A stretch of 64,000 nt of DNA from Blastomussa wellsi (taxonomy: Eukaryota; Cnidaria; Anthozoa; Scleractinia; Plerogyridae): NCBI GenBank assembly GCA_947652115.1, contig OX393561.1:7858351-7922350 (forward strand), given 5' to 3'. Shown piece by piece: positions 1 to 11,062 of this stretch; the first letter of the stretch is position 1; every line of letters starts with the position of its first letter. Under the pieces are notes generated by a model. The model saw only the letters and a list, made by a program, of their open reading frames with translations. It was not told the DNA's origin and did no database searches. A program made the position numbers and the translations under genes.

Positions 1-127
1 TTTCAGGGACAGTTCATAAAAAACAGATATTTGAAAATTCAATTTACACACTGCAAATCATTATTTCTTTACACAAATGATGTAAATTGAATAGCCAAAC
101 CATGCCAACACAAAGAAGTTAAATTAC

Positions 128-1133
128 CTTGGGACCTTTAGGATCCTCTTGATCCACCAAGTTACCTGGGATAATCCTCCGGATAACTTCTTTCAGGGAA
201 GCCGGATAGACATATGTTGGCTGACATCCAACCTCCTTCCCAAGAGTGCGTTGACTGCCATGCTGCAAGAAAAAAAAAAAAACATTAGAAAGAATGCTCT
301 GTACCTAGGCAAAGCTATGTAGCTACCAGTAAATGATAATTCACAATAACATGCACAGATTCAAATTTTATGCATTTCAGACAGTCAGTACTAGGCAAAT
401 GAACCCACATTACCAACAATATTTTTAGAAAAATTGCTAACAACAGACACTATTTTTACCACAGACATTGCCATGTCACTAAAGTACAATAAATCATGCT
501 TTTTGGGTAAGGCAAATCCTTTGAACTCTATAAATCCAAGCACAAAAGAGCTTTGCAGATATCAGCATAAAATTTGATCATGCCAACATTATTACGGGTG
601 AAATGGCAGGGTACTTTGAAGGGCATTGACTGTTATTAAAATGCTGTCCCACGTGGAGTGAACACAAAAGATGTATCGTTCACTCCCGCGTGGAGTGCAC
701 AACAAAAGATGTATTGTTGAGGAAAAACAAAGAAATGCTTTCAATATGCAAACACGTGCACGCGGGGAATTTCCATAATTTGGACATTGCAAATGAAAGT
801 TTTTGTAGAACAAACTTTGTGGAACCACTGCATTGAACAAGATATGATTTACACTTAAAAACCTACCCAAAGTAGTGCCCAAAGCCTTCTGTAAATCCGA
901 TGGCGGCCTGCAATTGTCGTTTCTCCTGGCCTCAAGGCGAACTCCCGCAGTAGCCTGATGAGGCCTTCAGGAACAGGGAAACTGTGAAAACGCGAGAAAT
1001 CCAGTTTAGACTGTTTGCCAAATATAAATCGTGTCGAATTTGCTCGATAAACTTACCCATTTCGGGTGAAATCCCCTTCAAAGGTCTGGAATGCCAGCTC
1101 CTTTGCAGCATCGGCGGTGGAACTTGTCGCCAT
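128..1133 (-). CDS. Unrecognised multi-exon gene, 5' part, runs off left edge
   Basis: I can build three exons on the minus strand: 1133-1057 (ATG at 1133, donor GTAAGT), 981-867 (acceptor ...TTTTCACAG, donor GTAGGT) and 262-128 (T-rich acceptor ending TTGCAG, donor GTAATT). Phases fit throughout: exon 1 ends two bases into a codon, exon 2 completes it and ends in phase 0, and exon 3 starts and ends in phase 0. The first 109 residues begin MATSSTADAAKELAF and end with an acidic/lysine stretch near DQEDPKGPK. I do not recognise the family and see no signal peptide or membrane segment. The gene continues left of the window. The small exons and clean splice sites suggest a host gene or a spliced transposon gene; I cannot tell which. 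The 240 bases upstream to 1375 hold nothing I can name. Confidence 0.55.
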
Positions 1134-1375
1134 CTTATCTTTGGACTAGGAGAGTAGGGGTTTACCGCTGACCTGAAGAACGCATATTCACGTCTTGTCC
1201 TAAGCAACCGGCCCAGTCCATTACTCGGTCAATGAGTCCCACTTCCGGTAAAATAGCCAATTTTCGAGGCGTCGCAGGACGTTACAAATGGCATTGATCG
1301 AAAAAAAACTGTATATTATGAATATTAGACCTAAAGATCTACAAGTGAGCAAAGAATGAATTTATTCTGGAGACC

Positions 1376-1657
1376 TTGAAATTTGCCTGGGCAGGTACCT
1401 TAAACAAGACGAGAGTAATCGTCGAAAGAGCATTCGGCAAACTAAAATGTCGATGGCGCTGTTTGCTCAAGCCATTAGAAGAGAACACTCCTAAAGTTCC
1501 GTTCACAATAATTACCTGCTGCATTTTGCACAACATTTGCATTTTGCGTGGCGATGAGCTAGATGATAGCGATTATTCAGACGATGATAATCTATCTGCT
1601 GCCTTTGGACAGGGGCGAATCATTCAGCAAGCAATTACTGCTTTTCTTGCTTCTTGA
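1376..1657 (+). pseudogene. Harbinger-type transposase, C-terminal fragment
   Basis: The 93-residue open frame carries the end of a PIF/Harbinger (DDE_Tnp_4, HARBI1-like) transposase. It shows the conserved block KTRVIVERAFGKLKCRWR with the catalytic-type glutamate in VERAF, then the family's CCILHNIC segment and an acidic tail. A complete family member is about 400 residues (compare 50147-51373), so the N-terminal three quarters, including both catalytic aspartates, is missing. No upstream exon with a DGTH-type motif is visible between 1134 and 1375. It faces the Myb/SANT gene at 2043-3747 tail to tail, the usual Harbinger arrangement, so both probably belong to one decayed element. Bases 1658-2042 between them are AT-rich and contain no gene. 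Confidence 0.8.
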
Positions 1658-2042
1658 ATATGAACACTTTCAACATTGAACTTTTTTAATGCTGTATATT
1701 TATTACTATCTATCTAAGCATGGAGTAAAGACATTCCTGAATTATAAAGGAAACATCATCTTAAAGTTAACTGTAAAAGTAATACTGATGCGCAACTTAT
1801 TAAAAGCAAAATTCAAAGCTTGATTATAAACAGCTTTACAAAATTTTAACGTTTGAAAAACACCAACATAAAATTCAGCGAAGCAATTACAAAATCATCC
1901 TAGTGTTAAACTTGGTGGGATTTTTTTTGTTCAGTCCTAGCTGGCTCACACCTGCAACGAGTAACAATTTACTTCTTTCTTAAACTGGAACCGAAAAATT
2001 GAAACTGAACTACCACCACGAACAAAAACGTTTACAGTTTTT

Positions 2043-3747
2043 TCACTTCTTTAAGATTTCACCAAGTTCACGAATTGCACCAAGAACTAACTCTTGGGTG
2101 CGGTTATCTGACTCCCTCAAGTAATCAAATAACTGTTTTTTTTCTAAATCGTTCTTCTTCAAGGCCTCAGTTTGCGCTTTAATAAGCTCCTTGTACACAT
2201 CATCATCGTCTTGCTCTTCATCTAATTTCGCTTTCTTCCCGCGTTGTCGTGACTGTTTGGATTTACTCTTGTCTTTGGTAGATGACTGTTGTGGGAGGCG
2301 CAGTGGCCTAATGGTTAGTGCGCTGGACTCTGGATCGGACGGTCCGGGTTCGACTCCTGGCCGGGCCACTGCGTTGTGTTCTTGGGCAAGACACTTTACT
2401 CTCACAGTGCCTCTCTTCACCCAGGTGTATAAATGGGTACTGGCGAATTTACTGCTGGGGGGTAACCCTGCGATGGACTAGCATCCCATCCAGGGGGGAG
2501 TAGAAATACTCTCTGTCGCTTCATGCTACAGAAACCGGGATAAGCTCCGGCCTGATGGGCCACTAGGCCCGGCTGCAGACTTACCTTGGTAGATGACTGT
2601 CCCCCGCCCTTTTTCTTGAAAAATAGCCTTTCCGACTTTTCTAACTCCTCGTCAGTTTTGTCATCCTGGTCATCAGCAGATTTAGTTCTCTTGCCTTTAC
2701 GCTGCCCTGGACCCTTTTCCTTCTTCCTTAAATTCTTGGACCTAGGCAGGGTAGATAACAGGCTCGCCGATTCCTCGCCAAGGTCGGAGTCTTCGCTACT
2801 TTCGTCTGCTTCGACTGATAGGGCAGTAGCGCTACTTCCTGAGCCACCGATGAAGGATTTTGGACTGGGAACAGGAGTGGACGTGACTGGCTGTGAAGTT
2901 CCCGCCTCCACCACGTACTTCGGGTTCACGGAATCCCTTGTACCCCAAATCTGATCCAGATCGTCAAACTGAGGGAAAGACTTGATGTCCTCACTGCCCT
3001 CTCCAGTCATTTTACTTTTGTCCTTCACAGCTTTGTACTTTTTATTGAGATTGTTAATCTTATCACGGCAATTCTTTGCCGACTTGTCACACATAATGTC
3101 CATCTCCTTACACTCAGCAACAAGCCTTTCCGCGATTCGTTCCCACATTGGTTCAAGACTCCTTCTACTGTCTCTTGCCTGCCATTCCTTGCCATAGATG
3201 GCGATGAGAAGCTTCACTTCTCCGTCAGTCCAGCGATTGCGTGACTGCTCCGCGCCGCTAGATTTTGACAATTAACTGGAGTCCGCTTTTTGTCCCGCGG
3301 TAGACAAGCTTTCTCTTGGTAAAATACCGTACTGGTTGGGGGGTTCAAACATCATTGGCGTAGCCACCGCGTTCATGGGATATTGATGCACATATCCGAA
3401 ATTGGGTTCTGGGAAATGCCCGGTTTCTCTCCCAAACAGATACGGTCCCTGAGGCCTTTGATCCATCTCGTCCTGATAGCCACCGGGGGGAATAATAAAA
3501 CTGCGAGATGGGGGAACTCTAAAATACAAGTGAAATGACATCAGATTTTAAAACACGCTTTAAGCGAAAGAATCATTCGTGTTTTGTCATAGCTTAAATG
3601 CGGGAAATCGCTGTTCTTTAATTAGCGTTCATCGATTTCTGAATGAACCGGATTCATTCTTATTCCTCACGAAAGTATGATTGTACTACACTGAAATAAT
3701 AAAACGAAAATTACTCACCGAGAATTGCGTGAAAAGTTGTCGGACAT
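2043..3747 (-). pseudogene. Harbinger accessory Myb/SANT-like DNA-binding protein, interrupted
   Basis: Exon 1 is 3747-3719 (ATG, donor GTGAGT) and exon 2 starts at 3518 after acceptor TTTTAG; the phases agree. The protein has a Gly/Pro/Tyr-rich N-terminus, then a Myb/SANT-like trihelix (NRWTDGEVKLLIAIYGKEW onward), a linker with acidic and Ser-rich runs, and a Lys/Glu coiled-coil C-terminus. Such proteins act with Harbinger transposase, binding DNA and bringing it to the nucleus (family knowledge). Two lesions are visible: an in-frame TAA at 3272-3274 just before the trihelix, and a 296-bp SINE at 2290-2585 splitting the C-terminal part. The reading frame otherwise continues on both sides of the SINE, so this was a working gene until fairly recently. 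Confidence 0.8.
2290..2585 (+). repeat. tRNA-derived SINE with 15-bp target duplication
   Basis: A polymerase III promoter is visible: A box TGGCCTAATGG at 2304-2314 and a perfect B box GGTTCGACTCC at 2347-2357, inside a head that resembles a tRNA gene. The body has a segment (CCTGCGATGGACTAGCATCC) resembling the tails of L2/CR1-type LINEs. The insertion is flanked by identical 15-bp copies TTGGTAGATGACTGT at 2275-2289 and 2586-2600. There is no poly-A tail; the element ends ...GCAGACTTACC. It interrupts the Myb/SANT gene. The tRNA species is not identified. Confidence 0.85.
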
Positions 3748-3925
3748 GGTAAAGAACGTTCCAAAGTCGCAAAAATCCACTGAACAGACTGAGAGTCGAA
3801 AGGTTGTGTGTGAGGGAGATCGAAAGCACATGTATAAAAGTGCACGCACGCAAATTCAGCGAAGTCAAGAAATACTTCTCAAAATTAATGACAAGATGTC
3901 ACCTAAAAAAACAAAGTTTAGATAA

Positions 3926-4118
3926 AAGCGCGATAAACCATGCCTTTTCAGGTGGTTTTACTATAGTAAACTTTGCTTTCATCCTTCCGTCGTTGCTAAC
4001 GCAACAGACTAGACTTGCGTTTACCATAGTAAGAAAAGTCAGAAAAGTCGGTCACATTGAAAAACCTGTTTACCATGGTAAACTTTCCTTTACTATAGTA
4101 AAAAATGCTCAAGTGTGA
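3926..4118. repeat. Palindromic short repeats, possible Harbinger subterminal region
   Basis: Four copies of a near-palindrome occur within 160 bp: TTACTATAGTAAA, TTACCATAGTAAG, TTACCATGGTAAA and TTACTATAGTAAA. They lie upstream of the Myb/SANT gene, where the end of that Harbinger element is expected. The block may hold transposase or Myb-protein binding sites, but no matching terminus was found on the truncated left side, so the assignment is inference. Confidence 0.35.
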
Positions 4119-4245
4119 CCTCAACCATTATCTAGTCACGATGAGTTTATCACGTGGGAAACATCTTCATGTGTGGTCAAACGCAAAGACAAACCAACAT
4201 TTGTCACGTTAAGGTTTCAGTCTGCTTTTTTATGCAAAAGAAGAC

Positions 4246-5033
4246 ATGATGAATACTTTACCAGAATTGGTGCTTTCGACTATATTTAACTATTTGAGAG
4301 ACTCTGAGCGAATTCTTACCATAGCTCTGGTTTGACATTGTCCACAGCGGCGCTTCATGGAAGAAAGTGGGCTTTGATTATCAAAGGAATGTAACACCCG
4401 ACATTCTGGACAAGTACGTTTATACAGGAACCAGAAAAATACTCCTGAGTGAATGTTGCTTTCTGAAGTGGACAGATATTTGTGGTGTGTTACGCCGATG
4501 TAAGACTATTGAAGTGCTTGTTGTTCCATGGATTGGTTACAAAAAGGAAACTGTTCCAGACTTTACAGGAATGTTAAATATTGAGCAACTGGGGTTTTTA
4601 GAATTGAGTCACTGCAGAGTAACAGACTCATTATAATTTGGTTTTATCAACTGGGTTGATAATGTCAATTGGCCACCGTAAAGAGATTCAAGTGCTAAAG
4701 TGCATTGTTCAGCCAGATCCCTGTTAAGTGTCCAATGTTGAAATTTCTTCTTATACAAGATTGGCAAGAAATTAAAGAACAAGCCTACATCGCCTCCGGA
4801 TTCAAAAAACACCAAAACCTTAAGATTTTAAATGTTGCATACAACAGAAACGCTCTTTCGTTAAGATGCGTGATCGAACTCCTAAAATATGGTAGCAGGA
4901 AAGTCCTTTTAGACATCCGAGGACAAAAACTTGCGCAAGTGGAATTTTTTGCGAAATCATAAGGGAACACCCTGACGCACTGGAAAGGGCATTTCAAGAT
5001 GTTGATGATTATGTCCACATGCTTCTGATTTAA
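4246..5033 (+). pseudogene. Decayed F-box / leucine-rich-repeat-like coding copy
   Basis: The sequence opens with an F-box-like helix (MMNTLPELVLSTIFNYLRD) and continues with a run of LRR-like segments such as CKTIEVLVVPWIGY and HQNLKILNVAYN, ending near 5033. It is broken: an in-frame TGA follows TIALV near 4333, further breaks lie at about 4634-4735, and another lies near 4960. There are no introns, so it could be an old processed copy of an F-box/LRR substrate adaptor (FBXL-like). F-box proteins recruit substrates to SCF ubiquitin ligases (family knowledge); this copy cannot make a full protein. Subfamily not identified. From 5034 to 5748 I see nothing else. Confidence 0.5.
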
Positions 5034-5748
5034 CTCGTTGATTTACTGTTTACACTGTGTCCAGGATTTCAAAAATACATTTCTCATTTGTCTACATATA
5101 GAATCGCTTTTTAGAATGCATTCAGAATGGAGAGCATGAACTTTCAGCTCATATGATTTTGTTGGTTAACGTTTCCTTTGAGTGTCATTTACATTTTTTT
5201 GCAAATTCTCCGTTACGTCTCTTACACGTTGCGCAATGAAAATAATCGTATCCTTCGGCGCGACCTGCTGGCCGAAGTCACATCGCCATTCGCATAAAAA
5301 ATCGTGGTAATGGGCATTCATTGGCATTTGAATGCGTTCAAACTTATACATAATGTATTTCAAAGAGAACAGGGTGATGAATGTTGAGTTAACCTTGTTA
5401 ATTAGTCATTTAGTGATAAACACACAACAAATTTACGGACAGGGCGAATTAAAGACAAACTCCATTTTTATTTTAATGTTACATTTGTGAAGTTTTATTG
5501 GAGCAAGAGGGTGGCCTAATTCATTATACTGTCACTCTGGGTCTTTCTTTTTTTTCTCTCTTGTTGGCACCAGATGTATGCGGGTTACTTTAAGCGCAGT
5601 GGGGCATGTGCAATCTTGAGCACTTTACAACACGCACAGCAATTCTCGGTTTTCACTCACATGACCCTGACCATGGCAACGGTTGTTATCCTCCATCTTT
5701 GTGCCCCTCAAATGTGAACAATTATAAGACGCGAGTGCGAGATTCGAC

Positions 5749-5902
5749 ATGGTTCACTGTATTGTGGTCGGTTGCGGGAGAAAAAGCGGGAAAAACAATG
5801 CAAAATTTAGTAAAATACCCAAGGTTGTATCAAATCAAGGCGAAGAATGGGAAGAATTGACGCAGGAGAGAAGAAATCGATGGCTTTTTAGCCAAGCCTT
5901 TG
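5749..5902 (+). CDS. THAP-domain N-terminal exon (single exon)
   Basis: A 51-residue exon starts with ATG at 5749 and ends at a splice donor G|GTTAGT. It encodes a THAP-type zinc finger start: [20 protein letters not shown] gives the C-x(4)-C pair, and [14 protein letters not shown] follow as in THAP domains. The second Cys-His pair and the AVPTIF-type end would be in the next exon, which I could not find between 5903 and 7588. THAP domains bind DNA and occur in P-element and Kolobok transposases and in host proteins, so this may be the remnant of another transposon. Confidence 0.55.
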
Positions 5903-6825
5903 GTTAGTCATCATTTAGACATTTGATATGACAAGACAGAGCCATGTTTTACCCTTAGTTTGAATTTTTTAATACGCAAAAAGGAGCGACAAGCTGTAAT
6001 ATTACTGGGTGAGGTTTTCTCTCATTATTTATTTTTCATGGGTAAAAACATTCTATTTTTTATAAAATTTTTGTTTTTATTTTGTTATTGTTCTGGTGGA
6101 GACAAAAACTTGACATGCTTTTTTCATGCGCAACATTCAGATTATTACTATCATATCCTTAAGCCCAATGAGGTGACAGCTAATGAGGACAGTGTATGGT
6201 TCCAAAAACTATATCCATACCCACCCATGCTTGGTCATTAAAAGCTATGCAAGAGAGGGGGATATTGAAAGCCAAACTTTTTAGCAGTCAGCATAAACCT
6301 TAATCTCTAATTTCTATTAAAGAGAGGGAGAGGTTCCCCACCTCCCCCCCCCCAAAAAAAAATAATAATTATAACACAGGAGTAGGAATATTTGCTGGAA
6401 CAACACAGCACACAAGAAATATTTCGCTTTAAATCACTTAAAACATATTTGGACAAGGTTTTGTTGCTATCTTGCAATTGGTAATTTTCAATTGTTCCAC
6501 CCTTAATTAGCCATCTTGTGGGTAAGGCACGTTGTGCTTGAACTAATCAGGCAAAGCTAGTGACACAGAGACCTTGATTATCCCAGATTTAAGTAAATAA
6601 TAGCTTATTACACATTGTTTTAAGAGTTATGCAAAGATGCCAATCACCACACATGAGCTTGACATGGCTCTCGGACACCATGCATTGGGCACACAACCTT
6701 TAGATTATTCAATTACCTGCATTCAGATCAGTAAATAACCAGTGCAATACACTGACTTCCAGAAAAAATGTATGCTCTGGGCAAAAGAGAAGACAGGTAG
6801 CCAATACAATGTGTAATAATATATA

Positions 6826-6896
6826 ATATTATTATTATCATCATCATCATCATCATTATTATTATTATTATTATTATCATTATTATTATCATTATA
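6826..6896. repeat. ATT/ATC microsatellite
   Basis: A run of ATT and ATC trinucleotides about 70 bp long. The surrounding stretch 5903-6965 is AT-rich with no gene or RNA that I can support. Confidence 0.9.
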
Positions 6897-6965
6897 AACA
6901 ATTATTCACAAACATGGAGGTAAATATCCACCACTTTCACCGACACTGAGGTGAACAATTGTTTT

Positions 6966-7150
6966 AGTATATTACCACACAAGCTGAATAACTAGCGGTC
7001 CAAAGAGTAACTTTCTTTGTGACAATATACCGACAAAAGCCATTTCGTTTTTCTTTGGCTGCTTGGAGGTGATTAGTACTTGGCTAATCACCTCTGAGCT
7101 AGCCAATCAGCACGCACGAAAAGTACTATTCACTTGTGTGGTATATACTA
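6966..7150. mobile_element. Small MITE with about 19-bp inverted termini
   Basis: TAGTATATTACCACACAAG at the left end is matched in inverse by CTTGTGTGGTATATACTA at the right end. A second internal hairpin (AGGTGATTAG ... CTAATCACCT) lies at about 7069-7094. Flanking bases fit a TA duplication, but the exact target duplication is ambiguous. No coding capacity. Bases 7151-7588 hold only AT-rich sequence. Confidence 0.55.
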
Positions 7151-7588
7151 ATTACCATTACTGTTAATGTTAATGTTATTATTATTAATAATAATTTAAA
7201 AGCCCAGGGCATAGTTCCTCAAAAGAACATTTAGTCCAGTGAAGGGTAAAGTCAGTTTTTTTCAGAAAAGTTAAAATGTCTTTCTGAAGTAAGATGTAAA
7301 TAAAGTTTATGAAATAGTGTTGACGCTTTACTCAGAGATCTAGTTGTGATAAAAAAAACCTCAGTGTAAAAGAATCAAATAGGAAGATAAATGATATTGT
7401 GAATTACATTTTCCTAATGCTGGATATGCCTTTCAGGAACTGGGCCCAGAGCTCTTGAGACAAAAGCATATTACATATACCCTCACATTGTAGGTTGCAT
7501 TAGATTCGATATCCTTCACTTAAATTGTTTGCTTGCATACAGTGGGCAAATTTACTCGATGGTTTGAGTCTTTGAATAAAAATGGCAT

Positions 7589-10373
7589 TTAAAAAACAGG
7601 AAACATGCTTAATTTTTGTGCCTTGAGACAGGTTGCTAAATGTGGACGCATTTTAGGGGTATCAAAAGTTACATGCTTAGGGTTTGTTCCCAAAGCAAGA
7701 CAAACAGCAAAGGCAATTGCAAACACCCCACAGTCACCATTATTAGTCTGCTGCTGAACTGGAACAAATTGAAGTTCATCCAAATTTCCACCTAGCAAGT
7801 CATTTGTCTGCTACTCTATCTCTTGACTTATGACATCATGAAATAAACTGTCATAAAGGTGTACCTTACCAGGCAAACATCCAATAGAACTAACACATAC
7901 CCAGTGATCACTGCCTGTATGGAGAATTTGGAGAAATTCACCTGAAACTACATCAAAGTTTCGTATGCGTCCAAGAGTTGGACGCTGTAGGCCTTCAAGT
8001 AATGGGTTTACCTCTTGTAGTAGCACTTGAACTGCTTGAACAATGTCACAGGTGAGCCAACCAGATGGATCATTGATAATACCATAATCTGAACCATCTA
8101 GGGTTGCTAGGGCACTAAATTTGTCCACAGTGCCTGTTGTTTCCCTAGTGATGGAAATTTCATCTTCACTGTCACTGTTGGAATCACTTGACAATGGTGA
8201 ATCTGTTGCCATTGGGGTTGCTGGGGTTGCATGGGTAGCAGAAGAAGTAGAAGTGGTAAGTTTAACAAACTTTGAATTGGGTTTTGCTTTTGTTCTGCAC
8301 GCCTGACACTGCCATGTTGTCTTGGAATTGTTTGGCATTCTTTTCAACCCTAAACAACTCAAATGAAAAAAAGGTTCCATTTTCACAAGCTGTACCATGG
8401 CACTCTAGTAGTCTGTCAGTTGGGTTTGCCTTGGTACTGCAAATGCAAATGCTGCTATACAACATGGCAGCCTGGTTCAGTGCAGCTGGTTGCTTGCCTT
8501 TTGTTGACTTTCTTTTTTGCTTAAACTGTGGTAGCCTACAGCAGTGTGGGCAGTACCATGATTTCAGTGTTGGCACCTCGCTGAGAGATAAACATGCAAT
8601 GTGAAACTTTTTGTAAGGGCATTCCACATTGCTACATGAGACCACAGGTCCACTGTTTGGGTCTCTGCAAAAGCAAATACCATTGTCATCGAGAACACTT
8701 GTGTTCATATCACACCTTCTTGTAAACCATCTCCCAAGGATCTCTGGAAGAATGCAAATTCTCCAAAATTCTTCAAGTTTTGGTAAGACTGTGTTTGAGT
8801 GCTCCAGGTCAGGATAAATTCTCTCAATTACTAGGTGTGCATTTTTGTGAGAGTCGATTGCGCAGACAACAAAGTCATTAAACATTCTCTCGGGCAGAGT
8901 AAACAACTGCTGCTGTACCTGGAGGTAATAATTGTGTTTCCTTTTTAACATAAAAGTACCATTGACTTTTTCCAAACAAGAGCTCTTCTTTTGAACATAT
9001 TTGTCAAAGTCACCATCTGAGATACAAATGGGGCATTTTACTTCCCCACATCCCAACCCACAACAATCACAAGAAGTTAAGAAGTCAGGTGTGGCATGCA
9101 GGAATGGATACTGCTTGTTAATAAAAAGTCCGCATCTTGTTACTTGAAAGTTAATGTGGCTTTTCTTCATTTGTGTTTCGTACGCCTTAACAGCATATTC
9201 TTCATATTTGCAGCCATGTTCAATTGCCTTACTGTTAACTTTATACAGATGTGGATAACAAACAGACTTTATAAGAGACTGCGAAGGTTGTGCTGTACTG
9301 CTGTGATAGACAGCACCACTTACAGAGGCTCCAATTCTTCCTGCTCGATGCCTAAAGAAACCTGCGCCCTTGGCTTGTTTTCTTGTGTCCTGTTCAACGA
9401 TTTTAATGTCTTCATCCGACAACATAATCTTGACATCTACACACTTCTGCAACAATTCTGGATAATTAAGTTCTAAATTGTTCAGGTCATAAAGGTCTGA
9501 TACGACTGGCACATTCCGACTTTTAACAACAAACTGCTCAGCATATGGGTTAATTAAACTTAGCACCACAGCTTTTGTGTCACAAAGATTAAGTGTTTGC
9601 AAAAATTTTTTCATTTCCTCTGCCGAAGGCAGCTGCGAAGTAATGGCGATTTGTGCTTGAGAAGGTTGACTTTCACTTGATGTTGCTTTGTTTTCATTGA
9701 GGGAATCAATTTTATTGTCAAGGTTTTCTTTGAGCTTTTTTGCAGAGGTAAAGTTAATATCCGCAACTCTCTCATAGGTTACCTCATTCACGTAAGTTGG
9801 CAGGAGCCAGGAGCATTTCACTTGTGTGCATGCCATCTTCCCGTTGATACGTGCCCAGCATTCGATGTACATCATGGTGCTGGCAACATGCGAGCATGAT
9901 TCGGCTAGTCCAGCTTTACAACCTGAACAGTGAGCAGAAATTACTGCACCTTCAGTCTCAGTTATAATCCATACGTTGACAAGTGGATCGTTCATCCGCT
10001 GCGAATGTCGCACTTTAGCGACCACAACATGCTTTCCGGAAATTATCTTTCCTCTCACCGAAGCCACAAATCCTGACACAACTTGATTATACGCTTCTAG
10101 ACTTCGAAAATTCTTGAACTGATCGTTCGTGTAGTAGCTTGTCTGGAGAACTAAGTACCCAAATAAATCAGACTGTTCGATTGCTGGCAGACATTCTGGA
10201 TTGAACTGCTCACATGGAATGATGAAAGGGTCAATGCCCACTATCGATATTTTCTTTAGGTATCGCAGCTTTACAAACTTCTCGTGATGAGCGTTGTGCA
10301 CTCTGTGGATAGGCTTTGTACACGTGGCAGGTTCCTGGCCACAGACTACACAGCATGAAGGCATACAAGACAT
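7589..10373 (-). pseudogene. SWIM - YqaJ exonuclease - PHD - Ulp1 protease fusion, broken
   Basis: The chosen start is the ATG at 10373, directly after a splice-acceptor-like TTTCATCAG. Domain order: a Cys-rich N-terminus; a SWIM-type zinc finger ([17 protein letters not shown]); a YqaJ-type lambda-exonuclease nuclease core with HATPDFL, then the E-x-K pair in GCGEVKCP and Gln in [10 protein letters not shown]; a PHD finger ([14 protein letters not shown] ... WYCPHC); a second PHD-like finger; and a C48/Ulp1 cysteine-protease end with His in GSDHWVCV, Asp in VHLYDS and Cys in NNGDCGVFAIAFA. A frameshift near 8370 falls inside the second PHD finger, and an in-frame TAG lies at about 7808-7810 before the catalytic cysteine. 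Large SWIM/YqaJ proteins are abundant in cnidarian genomes and are probably transposon-borne (inference). It precedes the Polinton gene chain but has different composition. Confidence 0.75.
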
Positions 10374-10511
10374 GACTGATGAAATAAAACAAAAATCAAA
10401 ATGATAACGCAATAAAATGTTCAATAAAATACAGAACAACGGTCCATAAAATGTAGAACAACGGTCGATGAAATAGTTCATAAAATGTTGATAAAATCGT
10501 TTATAAAATGT

Positions 10512-10739
10512 TCATAAAAATGGTTTTCCATATATAACAAAGTCCGCCTTACGAATGGCGTCACGCAGTTGCCAGAGGCGGTTATGGTATTCTTCACTAC
10601 CTCTGCAAGTGCAATAATGTTTCTCATCAGTCGTCGCAAAACTGCTGCTGGTGTGCCGATTTTCCTTATCCTCTATTATCAATCTTTCACAGGTGACAAG
10701 TCTAACTTTGCTTTCACGAAAAATATCCACAGGCTCCAT
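10512..10739 (-). CDS. Hypothetical 75-aa protein at left end of Polinton-like chain
   Basis: The frame begins at ATG 10739 (MEPVDIFRES), just after an acceptor-like TTTCGTCAG, and ends with an aromatic/basic tail. The stretch around its start resembles the stretch around the start of the YqaJ gene (10371-10405), both with CAG|TCATG and an A-rich leader on the other strand, so a small local duplication is likely. No domain is recognised; one CTC motif (YCTCRG) is the only cysteine pair. It may be the last gene of the Polinton chain or part of the neighbouring element. Confidence 0.35.
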   Translation of the reverse strand: MEPVDIFRESKVRLVTCERLIIEDKENRHTSSSFATTDEKHYCTCRGSEEYHNRLWQLRDAIRKADFVIYGKPFL

Positions 10740-10792
10740 GACTGACGAAATACTCAAAGGACAACTGATGGTGAAACAAAACAAAATGTAGA

Positions 10793-11062
10793 TCAAGGAT
10801 CTAATTTATCAAAGGCCTCTGACCATCGTAGTAAATCGATCCACAAGGAAAGCACTTCAGTTTCTTCCGCAGTTGCATCCCAGGATAATTGTAGTATCCT
10901 ATCTAGGAACCACGGCCCATCTTCTATTAAATCAAGCATATTCAAATATGTTTCACCTTGACAATTTTCTTTGTGTGCGTCTAGCTTTGCAGTCATCATT
11001 GTAGTCGCTTCTTGATACGTGTCCAACAACAGTTGCTTTTTAACTCTCTCACTCATCCTCAA
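10793..11062 (-). CDS. Small hypothetical protein (89 aa)
   Basis: The ATG at 11062 overlaps the stop of the preceding gene (11059-11061) as ATGA, tying it to the gene chain. The product is mostly helical with a Trp-rich C-terminal half (DGPWFLDRILQLSWDATAEE). No known domain. Codon composition is more AT-rich than in the genes at 11-17 kb. Low complexity is absent, so I take it as a real gene. Confidence 0.5.
   Translation of the reverse strand: MRMSERVKKQLLLDTYQEATTMMTAKLDAHKENCQGETYLNMLDLIEDGPWFLDRILQLSWDATAEETEVLSLWIDLLRWSEAFDKLDP

Noticed and set aside
592..882. 96-codon minus-strand frame
   Set aside because: Lies over an intron and part of exon 2 of the left-edge gene in another frame; no recognisable motif.
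2318..2363. Possible functional tRNA gene
   Set aside because: A and B boxes are present, but no tRNA cloverleaf with acceptor stem closes; the unit is flanked by 15-bp duplications, so it is a SINE.
5606..5860. 84-codon plus-strand frame around the THAP exon
   Set aside because: Out of frame with the THAP motif; the THAP frame at 5749-5902 explains the region.
10371..10800. Polinton terminal repeat at the left end
   Set aside because: The similarity of the stretches around 10375 and 10740 is short and in direct orientation; no inverse match was seen at 34.6-38.3 kb.
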